Part shown: positions 54,477 through 64,000 of the stretch, one piece after another | Layout of the letters: every line of letters begins with the position of its first letter | Position numbering within the stretch: the first letter of the stretch is position 1 | Source of the DNA: Parabacteroides hominis | GTDB taxonomy: Bacteria; Bacteroidota; Bacteroidia; Bacteroidales; Tannerellaceae | Reading direction: 5' to 3' | NCBI RefSeq assembly: GCF_014287585.1 | Contig: NZ_JACOOJ010000024.1 | Coordinates: 1 to 64,000, forward strand | Length of the DNA stretch: 64,000 bases | The notes under the pieces: generated by a model | What the model saw: the letters and a program-made list of their open reading frames with translations, nothing else | Databases searched by the model: none | What the model was told of the DNA's origin: nothing | Made by a program: the position numbers and the translations under genes

Positions 54477-54827
54477 ATGGAACTGCTCACACGAAACAAC
54501 TTCGAGGGCTGGATGCAGAAGCTGATGGAACGGCTCGACCGTCAGGACGAACTGCTGCTGGCGATGAAGGCTGAGGGGAAACAGCCCACTATCACGGAAA
54601 GCATCCGCCTTTTCGACAATCAGGATTTGTGCATGTTGCTCCAGATAAGCAAACGCACCCTCCAACGCTACCGCAGCGTAGGCGCATTGCCCTACAAGAC
54701 GCTGGGCAAGAAGACCTATTACAGCGAGGAGGACGTGCTGACATTCCTTTCCAACCATATCAAGGACTTCAAAAAGGAAGATATAGCCTTCTACAAGGCT
54801 CGTATCCATAATTTCTTTCATAAATAA
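54477..54827 (+). CDS. xis2d: Xis2d-like helix-turn-helix excision protein
   Basis: 116 residues, three bases after xis2c, so translationally coupled. The HTH part is IRLFDNQDLCMLLQISKRTLQRYRSVGALPYKTLGKKTYYSEEDVLTFL, of the same type as the three HTH proteins before it. With Xis2c it is expected to bind near the attachment site and drive excision with the integrase. Confidence 0.78.
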   Translation: MELLTRNNFEGWMQKLMERLDRQDELLLAMKAEGKQPTITESIRLFDNQDLCMLLQISKRTLQRYRSVGALPYKTLGKKTYYSEEDVLTFLSNHIKDFKKEDIAFYKARIHNFFHK

Positions 54828-54847
54828 CCCATTAAAACATTTTTCAG

Positions 54848-56419
54848 ATGGCAAAGAAAAAAGACGAAAAGGACGTGCTGGTAGTCCGTGACGAGAAGAC
54901 AGGCGAGATCAGCGTGGTAGCCGGGCTGAACGCGGACGGCACACCCAAGCGCACCCCCGCAAAAGCGGAGAACGCGCAGAGTTTCCTGCAATTCGACCGA
55001 CATGGCGACGTGCTGGACAACTTCTTCAAGAACTTCTTCCGGCAGTGCAAGGAACCCAGCCGCTTCGGTTTCTACCGCATTGCGGCAGACCAAGCTGAAA
55101 ATCTCTTAGAGGTGATGAAGCAACTGCTGAAAGACCCCGAAGCGAACAAGGAGCTGCTCGCCCCTCACAAGGTGGACACCTCCGACTATGAGAAGAAGGT
55201 GCAGGAAGAGATGGCAGCACAACAGACAGAGAAACAAGAACCTCAAAAACAGGAGAACATGGAACAACGGAAAGAACAGCAACAGGACAAATCCGAACAG
55301 ATGCAGGGCAAACGTGGCTACCAGCCCATCGACGAGAGTAAAATCAACTGGCAGGAGCTGGAGGACAGATGGGGCGTAAAGCGGGACAACCTTGAAAAGT
55401 CCGGCGACCTTACGAAGATGCTCAACTATGGCAAGTCCGACTTGGTAAAGGTCAAACCGACCTTCGGCGGCGAATCATTCGAGCTGGACGCCCGCCTCTC
55501 CTTCAAGAAGGACGGTGAGGGAAACATCAGCCTCGTGCCGCACTTCATCCGCAAGGAGCAGAAGCTGGATGAGTACAAGGAACACAAATTCTCCGACAAT
55601 GACCGGAAGAACCTCCGCGAAACGGGCAATCTCGGTAGGGTCGTGGACATTGTGGACAGGGAAACGGGCGAGATCATCCCCTCCTACATCAGCATCGACC
55701 GCAAGACGAATGAAATCACGGACATTCCGGCAAGCAGGGTGCGCATCCCGGAGCGCATCGGCAAGACGGAAATCACCACGCAGGAGCGGGACATGCTCCG
55801 CGCCGGACTGCCCGTACGCGACAAGCTCATCGAGCGCAACGACGGCAGAAAGTTCGTCACCACCCTGCAAGTGAACGTGGAGCAGCGCGGCGTGGAGTTC
55901 GTGCCGGGAACCGGCAAGTCGCCCCGTACCGCACAGACACAGGAAACCAAAGGCGACACATCGAAAAGTCAGGCGCAGGGCGGGGAAAATGCCGCACAGA
56001 CCAAGAAGGAGCAACGCCGCAACACGTGGACGAACGAGGACGGCAGCATCCGCCCCATCAGCAAATGGAGCGGCGTGAGCTTCACCGACCAGCAGAAAGC
56101 CGACTATGTGGCGGGTAAAGCCGTGAAGCTGGAGAACGTGACCGACAAGCAGGGCTTCCATGCCACGATGTATATCAAGTTCAACCCGGAGAAGGGACGC
56201 CCGTACCGCTACGACACGAACCCTGACAATGCACAGCAGGTTGCTCCGTCCAACGAGAGCCGCACGCAGGTGGCGGTGAACAACGATGGCAAGACCAACG
56301 AGGCTACAAAGAATCTGAGAGAGCCGTTGCAGAAAGGTCAGACCAACCCGAAGGACGCCCGCCAGCAACAGCAGCAGGAGAAGCCGCAGAAGAAAACGGG
56401 CAAGGGCATGAAAATGTAA
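54848..56419 (+). CDS. Orf3-like DUF4099/DUF3945 protein of the excision operon
   Basis: 523 residues, very polar. The N-terminal part (LQFDRHGDVLDNFFKNFFRQCKEPSRFGFYRI) is followed by a Gln/Glu-rich low-complexity stretch (about 115-155), a DUF4099 region (YQPIDESKINWQELEDRWGVKRDNLEKSGDL) and DUF3945 segments (INWQ...FTDQQKADYVAGKAVKLENVTDKQGFHATMYIKFN). The Gln-rich tail ends GKGMKM. It is the gene between xis2d and exc in CTnDOT-type elements; its biochemical role is not known, DNA binding is plausible. Confidence 0.85.
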   Translation: MAKKKDEKDVLVVRDEKTGEISVVAGLNADGTPKRTPAKAENAQSFLQFDRHGDVLDNFFKNFFRQCKEPSRFGFYRIAADQAENLLEVMKQLLKDPEANKELLAPHKVDTSDYEKKVQEEMAAQQTEKQEPQKQENMEQRKEQQQDKSEQMQGKRGYQPIDESKINWQELEDRWGVKRDNLEKSGDLTKMLNYGKSDLVKVKPTFGGESFELDARLSFKKDGEGNISLVPHFIRKEQKLDEYKEHKFSDNDRKNLRETGNLGRVVDIVDRETGEIIPSYISIDRKTNEITDIPASRVRIPERIGKTEITTQERDMLRAGLPVRDKLIERNDGRKFVTTLQVNVEQRGVEFVPGTGKSPRTAQTQETKGDTSKSQAQGGENAAQTKKEQRRNTWTNEDGSIRPISKWSGVSFTDQQKADYVAGKAVKLENVTDKQGFHATMYIKFNPEKGRPYRYDTNPDNAQQVAPSNESRTQVAVNNDGKTNEATKNLREPLQKGQTNPKDARQQQQQEKPQKKTGKGMKM

Positions 56420-56479
56420 TCCCGTGTCCGCCACTGAATCCAAAATAAAATCCAAAGTATCAACAAAAAAGAAGAAGAC

Positions 56480-58567
56480 ATGAAGACAATCATTGCAGAA
56501 AAGCCCTCCGTGGCACGTGAAATCGCCCGCATCGTGGGCGCGACAAAGAGAGAGGAAGGATATTTCGAGGGAGGCGGTTATGCCGTGACATGGGCATTCG
56601 GACACCTCGTTCAGCTTGCCATGCCCGACGGCTACGGCGTGCGCGGATTTGTCCGTGACAACCTCCCGATTATTCCCGACACATTCACGCTCGTCCCCCG
56701 TCAGGTCAGGACGGAGAAAGGTTACAAGCCCGACAGCGGCGTGGTGTCGCAGATAAAAGTCATCAAAAGACTGTTCGACACAAGCGAACATATCATCGTG
56801 GCGACCGATGCCGGACGCGAGGGAGAGCTTATCTTCCGCTACCTCTACCACTATACGGGTTGCACCACTCCTTTCGTGCGCCTGTGGATCAGCTCTCTCA
56901 CCGACAAAGCTATCCGCGAGGGACTGCGGAAACTCGAAGACGGCAGCAAATACGACAACCTCTACCTCGCCGCCAAAGCGCGGAGCGAATCCGACTGGCT
57001 CGTGGGCATCAACGGCACACAGGCGTTATCCATCGCCGCCGGACACGGCACGTATTCCGTGGGGCGGGTGCAGACACCAACGTTGGCTATGGTATGTGAA
57101 CGCTACTGGGAGAACCGCCGCTTTACGTCCGAAGCATTCTGGCAGCTCCATATCGCAACGGACGGTTGCGACGGCGAAGTCGTGAAATTCTCATCCTCCG
57201 AGAAATGGAAAGAGAAAGAACCGGCGATGGAACTATATAATAAGGTAAAGGCGGCAGGTTGCGCCACTGTCACGAAAGCCGAGCGCAAGGAGAAGACGGA
57301 GGAAACTCCCTTGCTCTACGACCTGACCACGCTCCAGAAAGAAGCCAACGCCAAGCACGGCTTCACGGCGGAACAGACGCTTGAAATCGCGCAGAAACTC
57401 TACGAAAAGAAGTTGATAACCTATCCGAGAACGGGAAGCCGCTACATCCCCGAAGACGTGTTTGCCGAAATTCCCAAACTGCTCGCTTTCATCGGCACAC
57501 AGCCCGAATGGAAAGACAAGGTGCGGGCAAAAGCCGCCCCGACACGCCGCAGCGTGGACGACGGCAAGGTGACAGACCACCATGCCCTGCTCGTCACGGG
57601 TGAGAAACCGCTCTTCCTCTCCAAAGAGGACAATACCATCTATCAGATGATTGCCGGGCGCATGGTCGAGGCATTCTCTGAGAAATGCGTCAAGGATGTG
57701 ACCACTGTCACGGCGGAATGTGCCGGAGTGGAGTTTACCGTAAAAGGCAGCGTCGTGAAGCAAACCGGATGGCGTGCCGTCTATGGCGAGGAAAAAGAGG
57801 AAATTACCATCCCCGGCTGGCAGGAAGGCGACACGCTGACACCGAAAGGCTCGTCCATTACCGAAGGAAAGACCAAACCCAAGCCGCTGCATACCGAAGC
57901 CACCCTGCTCTCGGCAATGGAAACGGCGGGCAAGGAAATTGAGGACGACGCACTGCGGCAGGCGATGAAGGACTGTGGCATCGGTACTCCCGCCACACGC
58001 GCCTCCATCATCGAAACGCTTTTCAAGCGCGGTTACATGGAACGCTGCAAGAAGTCGCTTGTTCCCACCGAAAAAGGACTTGCCCTCAATTCCGTCGTCA
58101 AGACGATGCGCATCGCCGATGTTGCCATGACGGGCGAATGGGAAAAGGAGCTGGCGCGTATCGAGCGCGGGGAACTGTCCGACGACACCTTCCGCAAGGA
58201 GATAGAGGCGTACACACGTGAGATAACCTCCGAACTGATCTCGTGCGACAAGCTCTTCGGCAGCCGTGACTCCGGCTGCGCGTGTCCCAAGTGTGGCACG
58301 GGCAGGATGCGGTTCTACGGCAAGGTGGTACGCTGCGACAACACGGAGTGCGGACTGCCCGTGTTCCGGCTGAAAGCGGGACGCACCCTGTCCGACGATG
58401 AAATCAAAGACCTGCTCACCGAAGGGCATACCAAGCTGCTCAAAGGGTTCAAGAGCAAACAGGGCAAGAGTTTCGATGCTGTTGTCGCCTTTGACGGGGA
58501 ATATAACACGACTTTTGTGTTCCCGGAGGCTAAAAAGGACAAGAAATTTTCAGGACGGAAGAAATAG
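56480..58567 (+). CDS. exc: Exc-type DNA topoisomerase III of the ICE
   Basis: A 695-residue type IA topoisomerase. TOPRIM start MKTIIAEKPSVAREIARIVGATKR, acidic site ATDAGREGELIFRYLYHY, catalytic Tyr in ITYPRTGSRYIPEDVF, and a C-terminal zinc ribbon (CPKCGTGRMRFYGKVVRCDNTEC). It is the counterpart of CTnDOT Exc, needed for excision in vivo. The N-terminal part is close to the host topB in this window, but the C-terminal linker differs. A 60-base gap separates it from the orf3-like gene. Confidence 0.93.
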   Translation: MKTIIAEKPSVAREIARIVGATKREEGYFEGGGYAVTWAFGHLVQLAMPDGYGVRGFVRDNLPIIPDTFTLVPRQVRTEKGYKPDSGVVSQIKVIKRLFDTSEHIIVATDAGREGELIFRYLYHYTGCTTPFVRLWISSLTDKAIREGLRKLEDGSKYDNLYLAAKARSESDWLVGINGTQALSIAAGHGTYSVGRVQTPTLAMVCERYWENRRFTSEAFWQLHIATDGCDGEVVKFSSSEKWKEKEPAMELYNKVKAAGCATVTKAERKEKTEETPLLYDLTTLQKEANAKHGFTAEQTLEIAQKLYEKKLITYPRTGSRYIPEDVFAEIPKLLAFIGTQPEWKDKVRAKAAPTRRSVDDGKVTDHHALLVTGEKPLFLSKEDNTIYQMIAGRMVEAFSEKCVKDVTTVTAECAGVEFTVKGSVVKQTGWRAVYGEEKEEITIPGWQEGDTLTPKGSSITEGKTKPKPLHTEATLLSAMETAGKEIEDDALRQAMKDCGIGTPATRASIIETLFKRGYMERCKKSLVPTEKGLALNSVVKTMRIADVAMTGEWEKELARIERGELSDDTFRKEIEAYTREITSELISCDKLFGSRDSGCACPKCGTGRMRFYGKVVRCDNTECGLPVFRLKAGRTLSDDEIKDLLTEGHTKLLKGFKSKQGKSFDAVVAFDGEYNTTFVFPEAKKDKKFSGRKK

Positions 58568-58570
58568 TAT

Positions 58571-58727
58571 TAACTTTGCCACTTGTTCAGAGTAATGAAT
58601 TGTTCTTCGATACCGGATTACACTCATACTTTGGATTTAGTGGTGGCACTCGGAGGGATACCGAGTGCCTTTTTCTTCCTTTTTCCAACCGATTATCCCG
58701 TTAATTATCAATCCGCTAAATCCAAAG
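58571..58727 (+). promoter_or_regulatory. Promoter and terminator-bearing leader of the DUF1896-helicase unit
   Basis: -7 element TAACTTTG (58571-58578), four bases after exc; TTTT at the -33 place with a 20-base spacer. In the leader, a perfect 9-bp terminator stem GGCACTCGG / CCGAGTGCC (58645-58669) runs into TTTTT. It is enclosed by a 12-bp perfect inverted repeat, CTTTGGATTTAG (58629-58640) and CTAAATCCAAAG (58716-58727), whose right arm ends two bases before the ATG and covers the ribosome site. This looks like an attenuator or riboregulator. Confidence 0.7.
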
Positions 58728-58729
58728 TA

Positions 58730-59182
58730 ATGAACAACAAGAAGAAAAACGAGGGTCAGACCGACTTTTCCTATTACGGTCTGTACCTGCTGGACTATCT
58801 CCGCACGAACAAGTTTGAACAGGCTGACGACACCGCTTTCATACGGGAACGGGCCGACCGTGCCGCCGAAACGTATGAGAGGGCACGGCTTGAAGGCTAT
58901 CCCGCCGATGGTGCGCAGGAACTGGCGATGGACACGCTGCTGCGCGGGCTGCATTATTCCCGTTACGCCATCCTCCGCGAAGTCGTGGAAAACGAGTTTG
59001 CCGATGAAGTGCCGGAAGAGAAGCGTGAAGCCTTTGTCCTGAAACTGCTGCCGCTTGTCGGCAACGTGTTCTCCGTCTATGACCTCTCGGATGACAATTT
59101 CGCCCTGTCTTCCGATTACGACCTGCTCTACACGGAGCTGACGGGAGCAACCGTCCTTTACTTAGACGAATATGGCGTTTAA
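58730..59182 (+). CDS. DUF1896 family protein
   Basis: 150 residues from ATG 58730 ([29 protein letters not shown]). It matches the DUF1896 family found in Bacteroidales ICEs, acidic and helical ([38 protein letters not shown]). The frame is open further upstream (to 58583) through the leader terminator, but I take ATG 58730 as start. It overlaps the next gene by 11 bases, so the two are coupled. Function unknown. Confidence 0.82.
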   Translation: MNNKKKNEGQTDFSYYGLYLLDYLRTNKFEQADDTAFIRERADRAAETYERARLEGYPADGAQELAMDTLLRGLHYSRYAILREVVENEFADEVPEEKREAFVLKLLPLVGNVFSVYDLSDDNFALSSDYDLLYTELTGATVLYLDEYGV

Positions 59183-62100
59183 CCGCAAACAGAAACTGCG
59201 GGACAACATCGAGGCGATACGGACGGCATTCATCCTTGACAGGGAAAATAGGACAGCGACAACCGAAGAGCGTGCCATACTTCAAAGGTACTGCGGTTTC
59301 GGCGGTCTGAAATGTATCCTCAACCCTGCAAAGGAACTGACGGATGCCGTCCGGTGGGCGAAATCCGACCTCGAACTGTTCGCCCCGACGGTGGAGCTGC
59401 ACAGGCTTATCCGTGAGAACAGCAAGGACGAAACAGAGTACAAGCGGTTTGTGGATTCGCTGAAAGCGTCCGTGCTGACCGCTTTCTACACCCCCAAAGA
59501 GATAACCGACACCATCGCGGACGTGCTGGCAGATTACAGCGTCCGCCCCGCCCGTATGCTCGAACCGTCGGCAGGTGTCGGCGTGTTCGTGGATTCCATG
59601 CTGCGGCACAGCCCCAATGCGGATGTGATGGCTTTCGAGAAGGATCTGCTCACGGGTACAATCTTGAGGCATCTCTATCCCGACCAGAAAATGCGCACCT
59701 GCGGTTTTGAGAAAATCGAAAGACCGTTCAACAATTATTTCGACTTGGCGGTGTCCAACATTCCGTTCGGTGACATTGCCGTGTTCGACGCGGAGTTTCA
59801 GCGGAGCGACTCTTTCGGCAGACGCTCCGCCCAGAAAACCATCCACAACTATTTCTTTCTCAAAGGACTGGATGCCGTGCGTGACGGCGGTATCGTGGCG
59901 TTCATCACCTCGCAAGGGGTATTGAATAGCACCAAGACCTCCGTGCGTAACGAGCTGTTCAGTCAGGCCAATCTGGTATCCGCGATACGCCTGCCCAACA
60001 ACCTGTTCACGGACAACGCGGGCACGGAGGTGGGCAGTGACCTGATTGTCCTGCAAAAGAACCTCAGCAAGAAGGAAATGTCGCAGGACGAGCGGCTGAT
60101 GACCGTGATACAGACGGACACGAAAACCGCCCTGACCGACAACGCCTATTTCATCCACCACCCGGAACGCATCGTGCATACGATGGCGAAACTTGACACA
60201 GACCCCTACGGGAAGCCCGCTATGGTTTATCTGCACGAGGGCAAGGCAGCAGGCATCGCCGGGGATTTGCGCCGTATGCTCGACGAGGATTTCCATTACA
60301 GGCTTGCCATGCGCTTGTATTCGGGTTCAATCCGGCAGGCAGGAACGGAAGAAAAAGTTGCCGTTCAAAATAAAGTAGAGCGTCCTGCCATAAAATTGGA
60401 AACAGTATCCTCGGCGCAGACGGTGGAAACTCCGACAGAAAAGCCGCAACCCGCAGATGAAAAGCCGGAGATAGAACCGCGCCCGCAATATTCCGCAGGC
60501 GTGCAGCTCACCCTGCTTGACCTCTGGGGGATGACGGAAGAGGTCAGCCAACCGAAAACCTCCAAAAAGAAAAAGACGGTGAAAAAGGCAGTTACGGCAA
60601 AGTCCACTCCGCCCAAACCGAAAGTCACGGTTACACCGACAGCTCCAACTGCAAAACCCGCAATGGAGAATAAGGAGGTGAAAGCGGAGAACACCGCCAA
60701 GCCTGCCGACCCGGACGACATCTATGCCACACTGGACTGGGATACCAATCCTCCCATCAACGGTTTCTATGAAATGATGATGGGTTTGACGCCGGAGCGT
60801 AGGAAAGAACTTCGGGAACTGGCAAGGCAGCATAACGAGAAACAAGTGGCGGAAAAGACGGAAGTGAAAGCCGTGCCGGAAACTTCCCGTGAGCAGCCAC
60901 GACAGGAGGAAACACAGCCGGAGGCAGTCGCCGCACCTGCCGTTACAGATACCCCATCGGAAGCGGTGGGGACTTTCCTTTTCCCCGACATCGAAGCGGA
61001 AAAGCCGAAGGAGGAAGTCGTGGACCTTTCTCCGCGTGCCTACCACCGCACGCCGGAGATGCACCTGCGCGAAGGGTCGCTGGTGGCTGACCGGGGGCGT
61101 CATAACATCGGCTACCTGAAAGACATCACGCCATACGGGGCGACATTCCAGCCGCTCGACCTGAAAGGATACCAGAAGGAAAAGGCGTTGTTGTATGTGT
61201 CGCTGCGTGACGCCTACGAGCGTCTGTACCGTTATGAATCGCTCCGGCGCGAGGCAAATGTTCCGTGGCGAGAGCATCTGAATACCTGTTACGATGAGTT
61301 TGTCATGCGCTACGGCAACCTCAACGCCAAGCAGAACGTGAAGTTAGTGATGATGGATGCGGGCGGGCGCGACATCCTTTCGCTGGAACGGATGGAAAAC
61401 GGAAAGTTCGTCAAGGCGGACATCTTCGAGCATCCTGTTTCCTTCGCGGTGGAGAGCCATGCCAACGTAGGCTCTCCCGAAGAAGCCCTGTCTGCGTCGC
61501 TCAACAAATATGGTACGGTCAATCTCGACTATATGCGGGAGATAACCGACAGCACGGCGGAGGATTTGCTCACTGCCCTGCAAGGGCGCATCTACTACAA
61601 TCCGCTCGTGACCGGTTACGAAATCAAAGACCGTTTCATCGCCGGAAATGTCATAGAGAAAGCGGAACGCATAGAGGCATGGATGGGTGACAATCCCGAA
61701 AATGAGCGTATGCCGGAGGTGAAGCAGGCGTTGGAGGCTCTGAAAGATGCCGAGCCGCAGCGCATCGCCTTCGAGGATCTGGACTTCAATTTCGGGGAAC
61801 GCTGGATTCCGACGGGTGTCTATGCCGCCTACATGAGCCGGCTGTTCGACACGGAGGTGAAAATCGCCTATTCCGCAAGCATGGACGAGTTTTCGGTGGT
61901 GTGCGGCTACCGCACCATGAAAATCACGGACGAGTTTCTGGTGAAGGGGTATTACCGGAACTATGACGGTATGCACCTCCTAAAACACGCCCTGCACAAC
62001 ACCTGCCCTGACATGATGAAGTCCATCGGCAAGGACGAGCATGGCAACGACATCAAGATGCGCGACAGCGAGGGAATACAACTCGCCAACGCCAAGATTG

Positions 62101-64000
62101 ACGAGATACGAAACGGCTTCTCCGAATGGCTCGAAGAGCAGTCGCCGCAGTTCAAGGAGCGGCTTGTGACGATGTATAACCGCAAGTTCAACTGTTTCGT
62201 GCGCCCGCGCTACGACGGCTCCCATCAGACCTTTCCCGACCTCAACCTGAAAGGGCTGGCAAGCCGGGGTATCAAGAGCGTCTATCCCTCACAGATGGAT
62301 TGCGTCTGGATGTTGAAACAGAACGGCGGCGGAATTTGCGACCACGAGGTGGGAACCGGTAAGACGCTGATAATGTGCATCGCCGCGCATGAGATGAAGC
62401 GTCTGAATTTGGCACACAAGCCGATGATTATCGGGCTGAAAGCCAACGTTGCGGAGATTGCAGCCACCTATCAGGCGGCATATCCCAACGCACGTATTCT
62501 GTACGCTTCGGAGAAGGACTTTTCGACCGCCAACCGTGTGCGCTTCTTCAATAATATAAAGAACAACGACTACGATTGCGTCATCATGTCGCACGACCAG
62601 TTCGGCAAGATACCGCAGTCGCCGGAATTGCAGCAGCGCATCCTGCAAGCAGAGCTTGACACGGTGGAGGAAAACCTCGAAGTGCTACGGCAGCAGGGAA
62701 AGAACGTGTCGCGGGCGATGCTGAAAGGATTGGAGAAGCGCAAGCACAACCTTGAAGCGAAGCTGGAGAAGGTGGAACACGCCATAAAGTCACGCACGGA
62801 CGACGTGGTGGATTTCAAGCAGATGGGCATCGACCACATCTTCATAGATGAGAGCCACCAGTTCAAGAATCTGACTTTCAACACGCGCCACGACCGTGTG
62901 GCGGGATTGGGAAACAGCGAGGGAAGCCAGAAGGCACTTAACATGCTCTTTGCCATACGCACCATACAGGAGCGCACAGGAAAAGACTTGGGTGCGACCT
63001 TCCTCTCCGGCACGACTATCAGCAACTCACTGACTGAATTGTACCTGCTGTTCAAGTACCTGCGCCCGAAGGAGCTGGAACGGCAGGACATAAGGTGTTT
63101 CGACGCTTGGGCGGCGATATTTGCCAAGAAGACGACGGATTTTGAATTTAACGTGACGAACAATGTGGTCCAGAAGGAGCGTTTCCGCTACTTCATCAAA
63201 GTGCCGGAGCTTGCCGCCTTCTATAATGAAATCACGGACTACCGCACGGCGGAGGATGTGGGCGTTGACCGTCCTGCCAAGAACGAGATACTGCACCATA
63301 TACCGCCCACGCCGGAACAGGAGGACTTCATACAGAAACTGATGCAGTTCGCCAAGACGGGCGATGCCACCTTGTTGGGCAGGCTGCCGCTTTCGGAAAC
63401 GGAAGAAAAGGCGAAGATGCTCATCGCCACGGACTATGCCCGGAAAATGGCACTCGACATGCGCATGATAGACCCGAATTACGAAGATCATCCCGACAAC
63501 AAAGCGAGTCACTGTGCCAAGATGATCGCGGAGTATTATCAAAAATACGACGCCCAGAAAGGCACGCAGTTCGTTTTCTCTGATTTGGGGACATACCAGC
63601 CGGGCGACGGGTGGAACGTCTATTCGGAAATCAAGCGCAAACTGACGGAGGACTACGGTATACCGCCAAGCGAGGTGCGCTTCATTCAGGAGTGCAAGAC
63701 CGACAAGGCGCGGAAGGCGGTGATAGACGCCATGAACGCCGGGACGGTGCGTGTGCTGTTCGGCTCTACCTCTATGCTCGGAACGGGTGTGAACGCCCAG
63801 AAACGGTGTGTGGCTATCCATCATCTCGATACGCCGTGGCGACCGTCCGACTTGCAACAGCGTGACGGACGCGGAGTTAGGGCAGGTAATGAGATTGCCA
63901 AACATTTCGCCGGGAACAACGTGGATGTAATCATCTACGCGGTGGAGAAGTCACTGGACAGCTACAAGTTCAACCTCCTGCACTGCAAGCAGACTTTCAT
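59172..64000 (+). CDS. Giant N6-adenine methylase-like/SNF2-type helicase of the ICE (partial, runs off the window)
   Basis: The frame is open from ATG 59172 to the end, 1609 codons with no stop. Domains in order: an N-terminal conserved start ([19 protein letters not shown]); a methylase-like domain, about residues 95-300, with AdoMet site [14 protein letters not shown] and catalytic-type motif SNIPF; a Pro/Lys/Thr-rich linker (about 400-600); and an SNF2-type helicase with Walker [13 protein letters not shown] (about residue 1057), [11 protein letters not shown] (about 1223), and a C-terminal helicase part with [12 protein letters not shown]. Such proteins are carried by many Bacteroidales ICEs. 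Protection of element DNA or replication help is proposed; the biochemical role is open. Confidence 0.88.
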   Translation, partial: MAFNRKQKLRDNIEAIRTAFILDRENRTATTEERAILQRYCGFGGLKCILNPAKELTDAVRWAKSDLELFAPTVELHRLIRENSKDETEYKRFVDSLKASVLTAFYTPKEITDTIADVLADYSVRPARMLEPSAGVGVFVDSMLRHSPNADVMAFEKDLLTGTILRHLYPDQKMRTCGFEKIERPFNNYFDLAVSNIPFGDIAVFDAEFQRSDSFGRRSAQKTIHNYFFLKGLDAVRDGGIVAFITSQGVLNSTKTSVRNELFSQANLVSAIRLPNNLFTDNAGTEVGSDLIVLQKNLSKKEMSQDERLMTVIQTDTKTALTDNAYFIHHPERIVHTMAKLDTDPYGKPAMVYLHEGKAAGIAGDLRRMLDEDFHYRLAMRLYSGSIRQAGTEEKVAVQNKVERPAIKLETVSSAQTVETPTEKPQPADEKPEIEPRPQYSAGVQLTLLDLWGMTEEVSQPKTSKKKKTVKKAVTAKSTPPKPKVTVTPTAPTAKPAMENKEVKAENTAKPADPDDIYATLDWDTNPPINGFYEMMMGLTPERRKELRELARQHNEKQVAEKTEVKAVPETSREQPRQEETQPEAVAAPAVTDTPSEAVGTFLFPDIEAEKPKEEVVDLSPRAYHRTPEMHLREGSLVADRGRHNIGYLKDITPYGATFQPLDLKGYQKEKALLYVSLRDAYERLYRYESLRREANVPWREHLNTCYDEFVMRYGNLNAKQNVKLVMMDAGGRDILSLERMENGKFVKADIFEHPVSFAVESHANVGSPEEALSASLNKYGTVNLDYMREITDSTAEDLLTALQGRIYYNPLVTGYEIKDRFIAGNVIEKAERIEAWMGDNPENERMPEVKQALEALKDAEPQRIAFEDLDFNFGERWIPTGVYAAYMSRLFDTEVKIAYSASMDEFSVVCGYRTMKITDEFLVKGYYRNYDGMHLLKHALHNTCPDMMKSIGKDEHGNDIKMRDSEGIQLANAKIDEIRNGFSEWLEEQSPQFKERLVTMYNRKFNCFVRPRYDGSHQTFPDLNLKGLASRGIKSVYPSQMDCVWMLKQNGGGICDHEVGTGKTLIMCIAAHEMKRLNLAHKPMIIGLKANVAEIAATYQAAYPNARILYASEKDFSTANRVRFFNNIKNNDYDCVIMSHDQFGKIPQSPELQQRILQAELDTVEENLEVLRQQGKNVSRAMLKGLEKRKHNLEAKLEKVEHAIKSRTDDVVDFKQMGIDHIFIDESHQFKNLTFNTRHDRVAGLGNSEGSQKALNMLFAIRTIQERTGKDLGATFLSGTTISNSLTELYLLFKYLRPKELERQDIRCFDAWAAIFAKKTTDFEFNVTNNVVQKERFRYFIKVPELAAFYNEITDYRTAEDVGVDRPAKNEILHHIPPTPEQEDFIQKLMQFAKTGDATLLGRLPLSETEEKAKMLIATDYARKMALDMRMIDPNYEDHPDNKASHCAKMIAEYYQKYDAQKGTQFVFSDLGTYQPGDGWNVYSEIKRKLTEDYGIPPSEVRFIQECKTDKARKAVIDAMNAGTVRVLFGSTSMLGTGVNAQKRCVAIHHLDTPWRPSDLQQRDGRGVRAGNEIAKHFAGNNVDVIIYAVEKSLDSYKFNLLHCKQTF

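Larger units (their letters stand above)
51257..64000. mobile_element. CTnDOT/CTnERL-family integrative conjugative element, int-proximal end (partial)
   Basis: Integrase of IntDOT type, attachment core, a run of small helix-turn-helix proteins, an orf3-like DUF4099/DUF3945 protein, an exc-like topoisomerase III, a DUF1896 protein and a methylase-helicase. The order int, xis2-type genes, orf3, exc matches the excision end of CTnDOT-type elements without the ermF insertion. GC is higher than in the host part. Mobilisation, transfer and regulatory (rte) genes would lie beyond the window. Confidence 0.88.

Noticed and set aside
55475-56851. 458-codon minus-strand frame across the orf3-like gene and exc
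   Set aside because: Long only because of high GC in the ICE; it crosses the gap between two real genes and has repeat-like hydrophobic composition without motifs.
57233-58429. 398-codon minus-strand frame inside the ICE topoisomerase gene
   Set aside because: Shadow frame opposite a gene with complete topoisomerase motifs.
58583-58729. N-terminal extension of the DUF1896 protein through the leader
   Set aside because: It would translate a perfect terminator hairpin; family similarity and a good ATG begin at 58730. A role as a leader peptide stays possible but has no stop codon to support it.
58839-60296. 485-codon minus-strand frame over the DUF1896 and helicase genes
   Set aside because: Antisense shadow in GC-rich sequence; the plus frames have clear domains.
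51257-64000. CRISPR array, tRNA attachment site or antibiotic resistance gene in the ICE part
   Set aside because: No spaced direct repeats, no tRNA-like cloverleaf and no tetQ, ermF or other resistance motif was seen in the visible part; they may be further right.

Overview
The window comes from a Bacteroidales chromosome, most probably Parabacteroides (inferred from gene content and neighbourhoods). Supporting signs are a SusC/SusD pair driven by a one-protein hybrid two-component sensor, several promoters of the Bacteroidetes type (TTTG, about 19-20 bases, TAnnTTTG), GH109/GH127/GH97 enzymes, and a CTnDOT-family integrative conjugative element (ICE) at the right end. The host part (1 to about 51.26 kb) has moderate GC; the ICE part is visibly more GC-rich.

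Host layout. 0.3-2.8 kb: M3 metallopeptidase lipoprotein and an L-rhamnose mutarotase-like protein. 3.0-7.1 kb, minus strand: a phenylalanine/tyrosine operon (pheA, aminotransferase, DAHP synthase-chorismate mutase, tyrA). A small leader gene that is not among the longer open frames precedes it; it encodes a peptide with five Phe and five Tyr and sits before a well-formed terminator/antiterminator pair, a classic attenuator. 7.2-8.3 kb: an ATPase remnant and an unknown gene. 8.3-13.3 kb: OxyR and a 1343-residue hybrid sensor, five bases apart on one strand. 13.5-31.0 kb: a polysaccharide-utilisation-type locus (SusC, SusD, DUF6055 metallopeptidase-like lipoprotein, GH97, M61 peptidase, two GH127, S9 post-proline-type peptidase). 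Joining alpha-galactosidase-type GH97, beta-L-arabinofuranosidases and three peptidases suggests plant hydroxyproline-rich glycoproteins (extensins) as substrate. 31-51 kb: dps, a DUF6493-like protein, agmatine-to-putrescine genes coupled to para-aminobenzoate genes, two L,D-transpeptidase-family proteins, RecQ, a DEAD-box RNA helicase, GH109, a stand-alone AICAR transformylase, a NUDIX protein, a broken toxin-antitoxin module, topoisomerase III, a DUF4861 lipoprotein and GH20.

ICE layout (about 51.26 kb to beyond the window). A GTAnnTTTGC attachment core lies in the GH20 promoter region. Then come a 411-residue IntDOT-type tyrosine recombinase (with the diagnostic Ser259), a RhuM-like DNA-binding protein, two minus-strand helix-turn-helix proteins, and a plus-strand block matching the CTnDOT excision operon: xis2c-like, xis2d-like, an orf3-like DUF4099/DUF3945 protein and an exc-like topoisomerase III. 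A second transcription unit with a terminator-containing leader carries a DUF1896 protein and a giant methylase-helicase that runs off the end. No tRNA, rRNA, CRISPR array or insertion sequence was seen.
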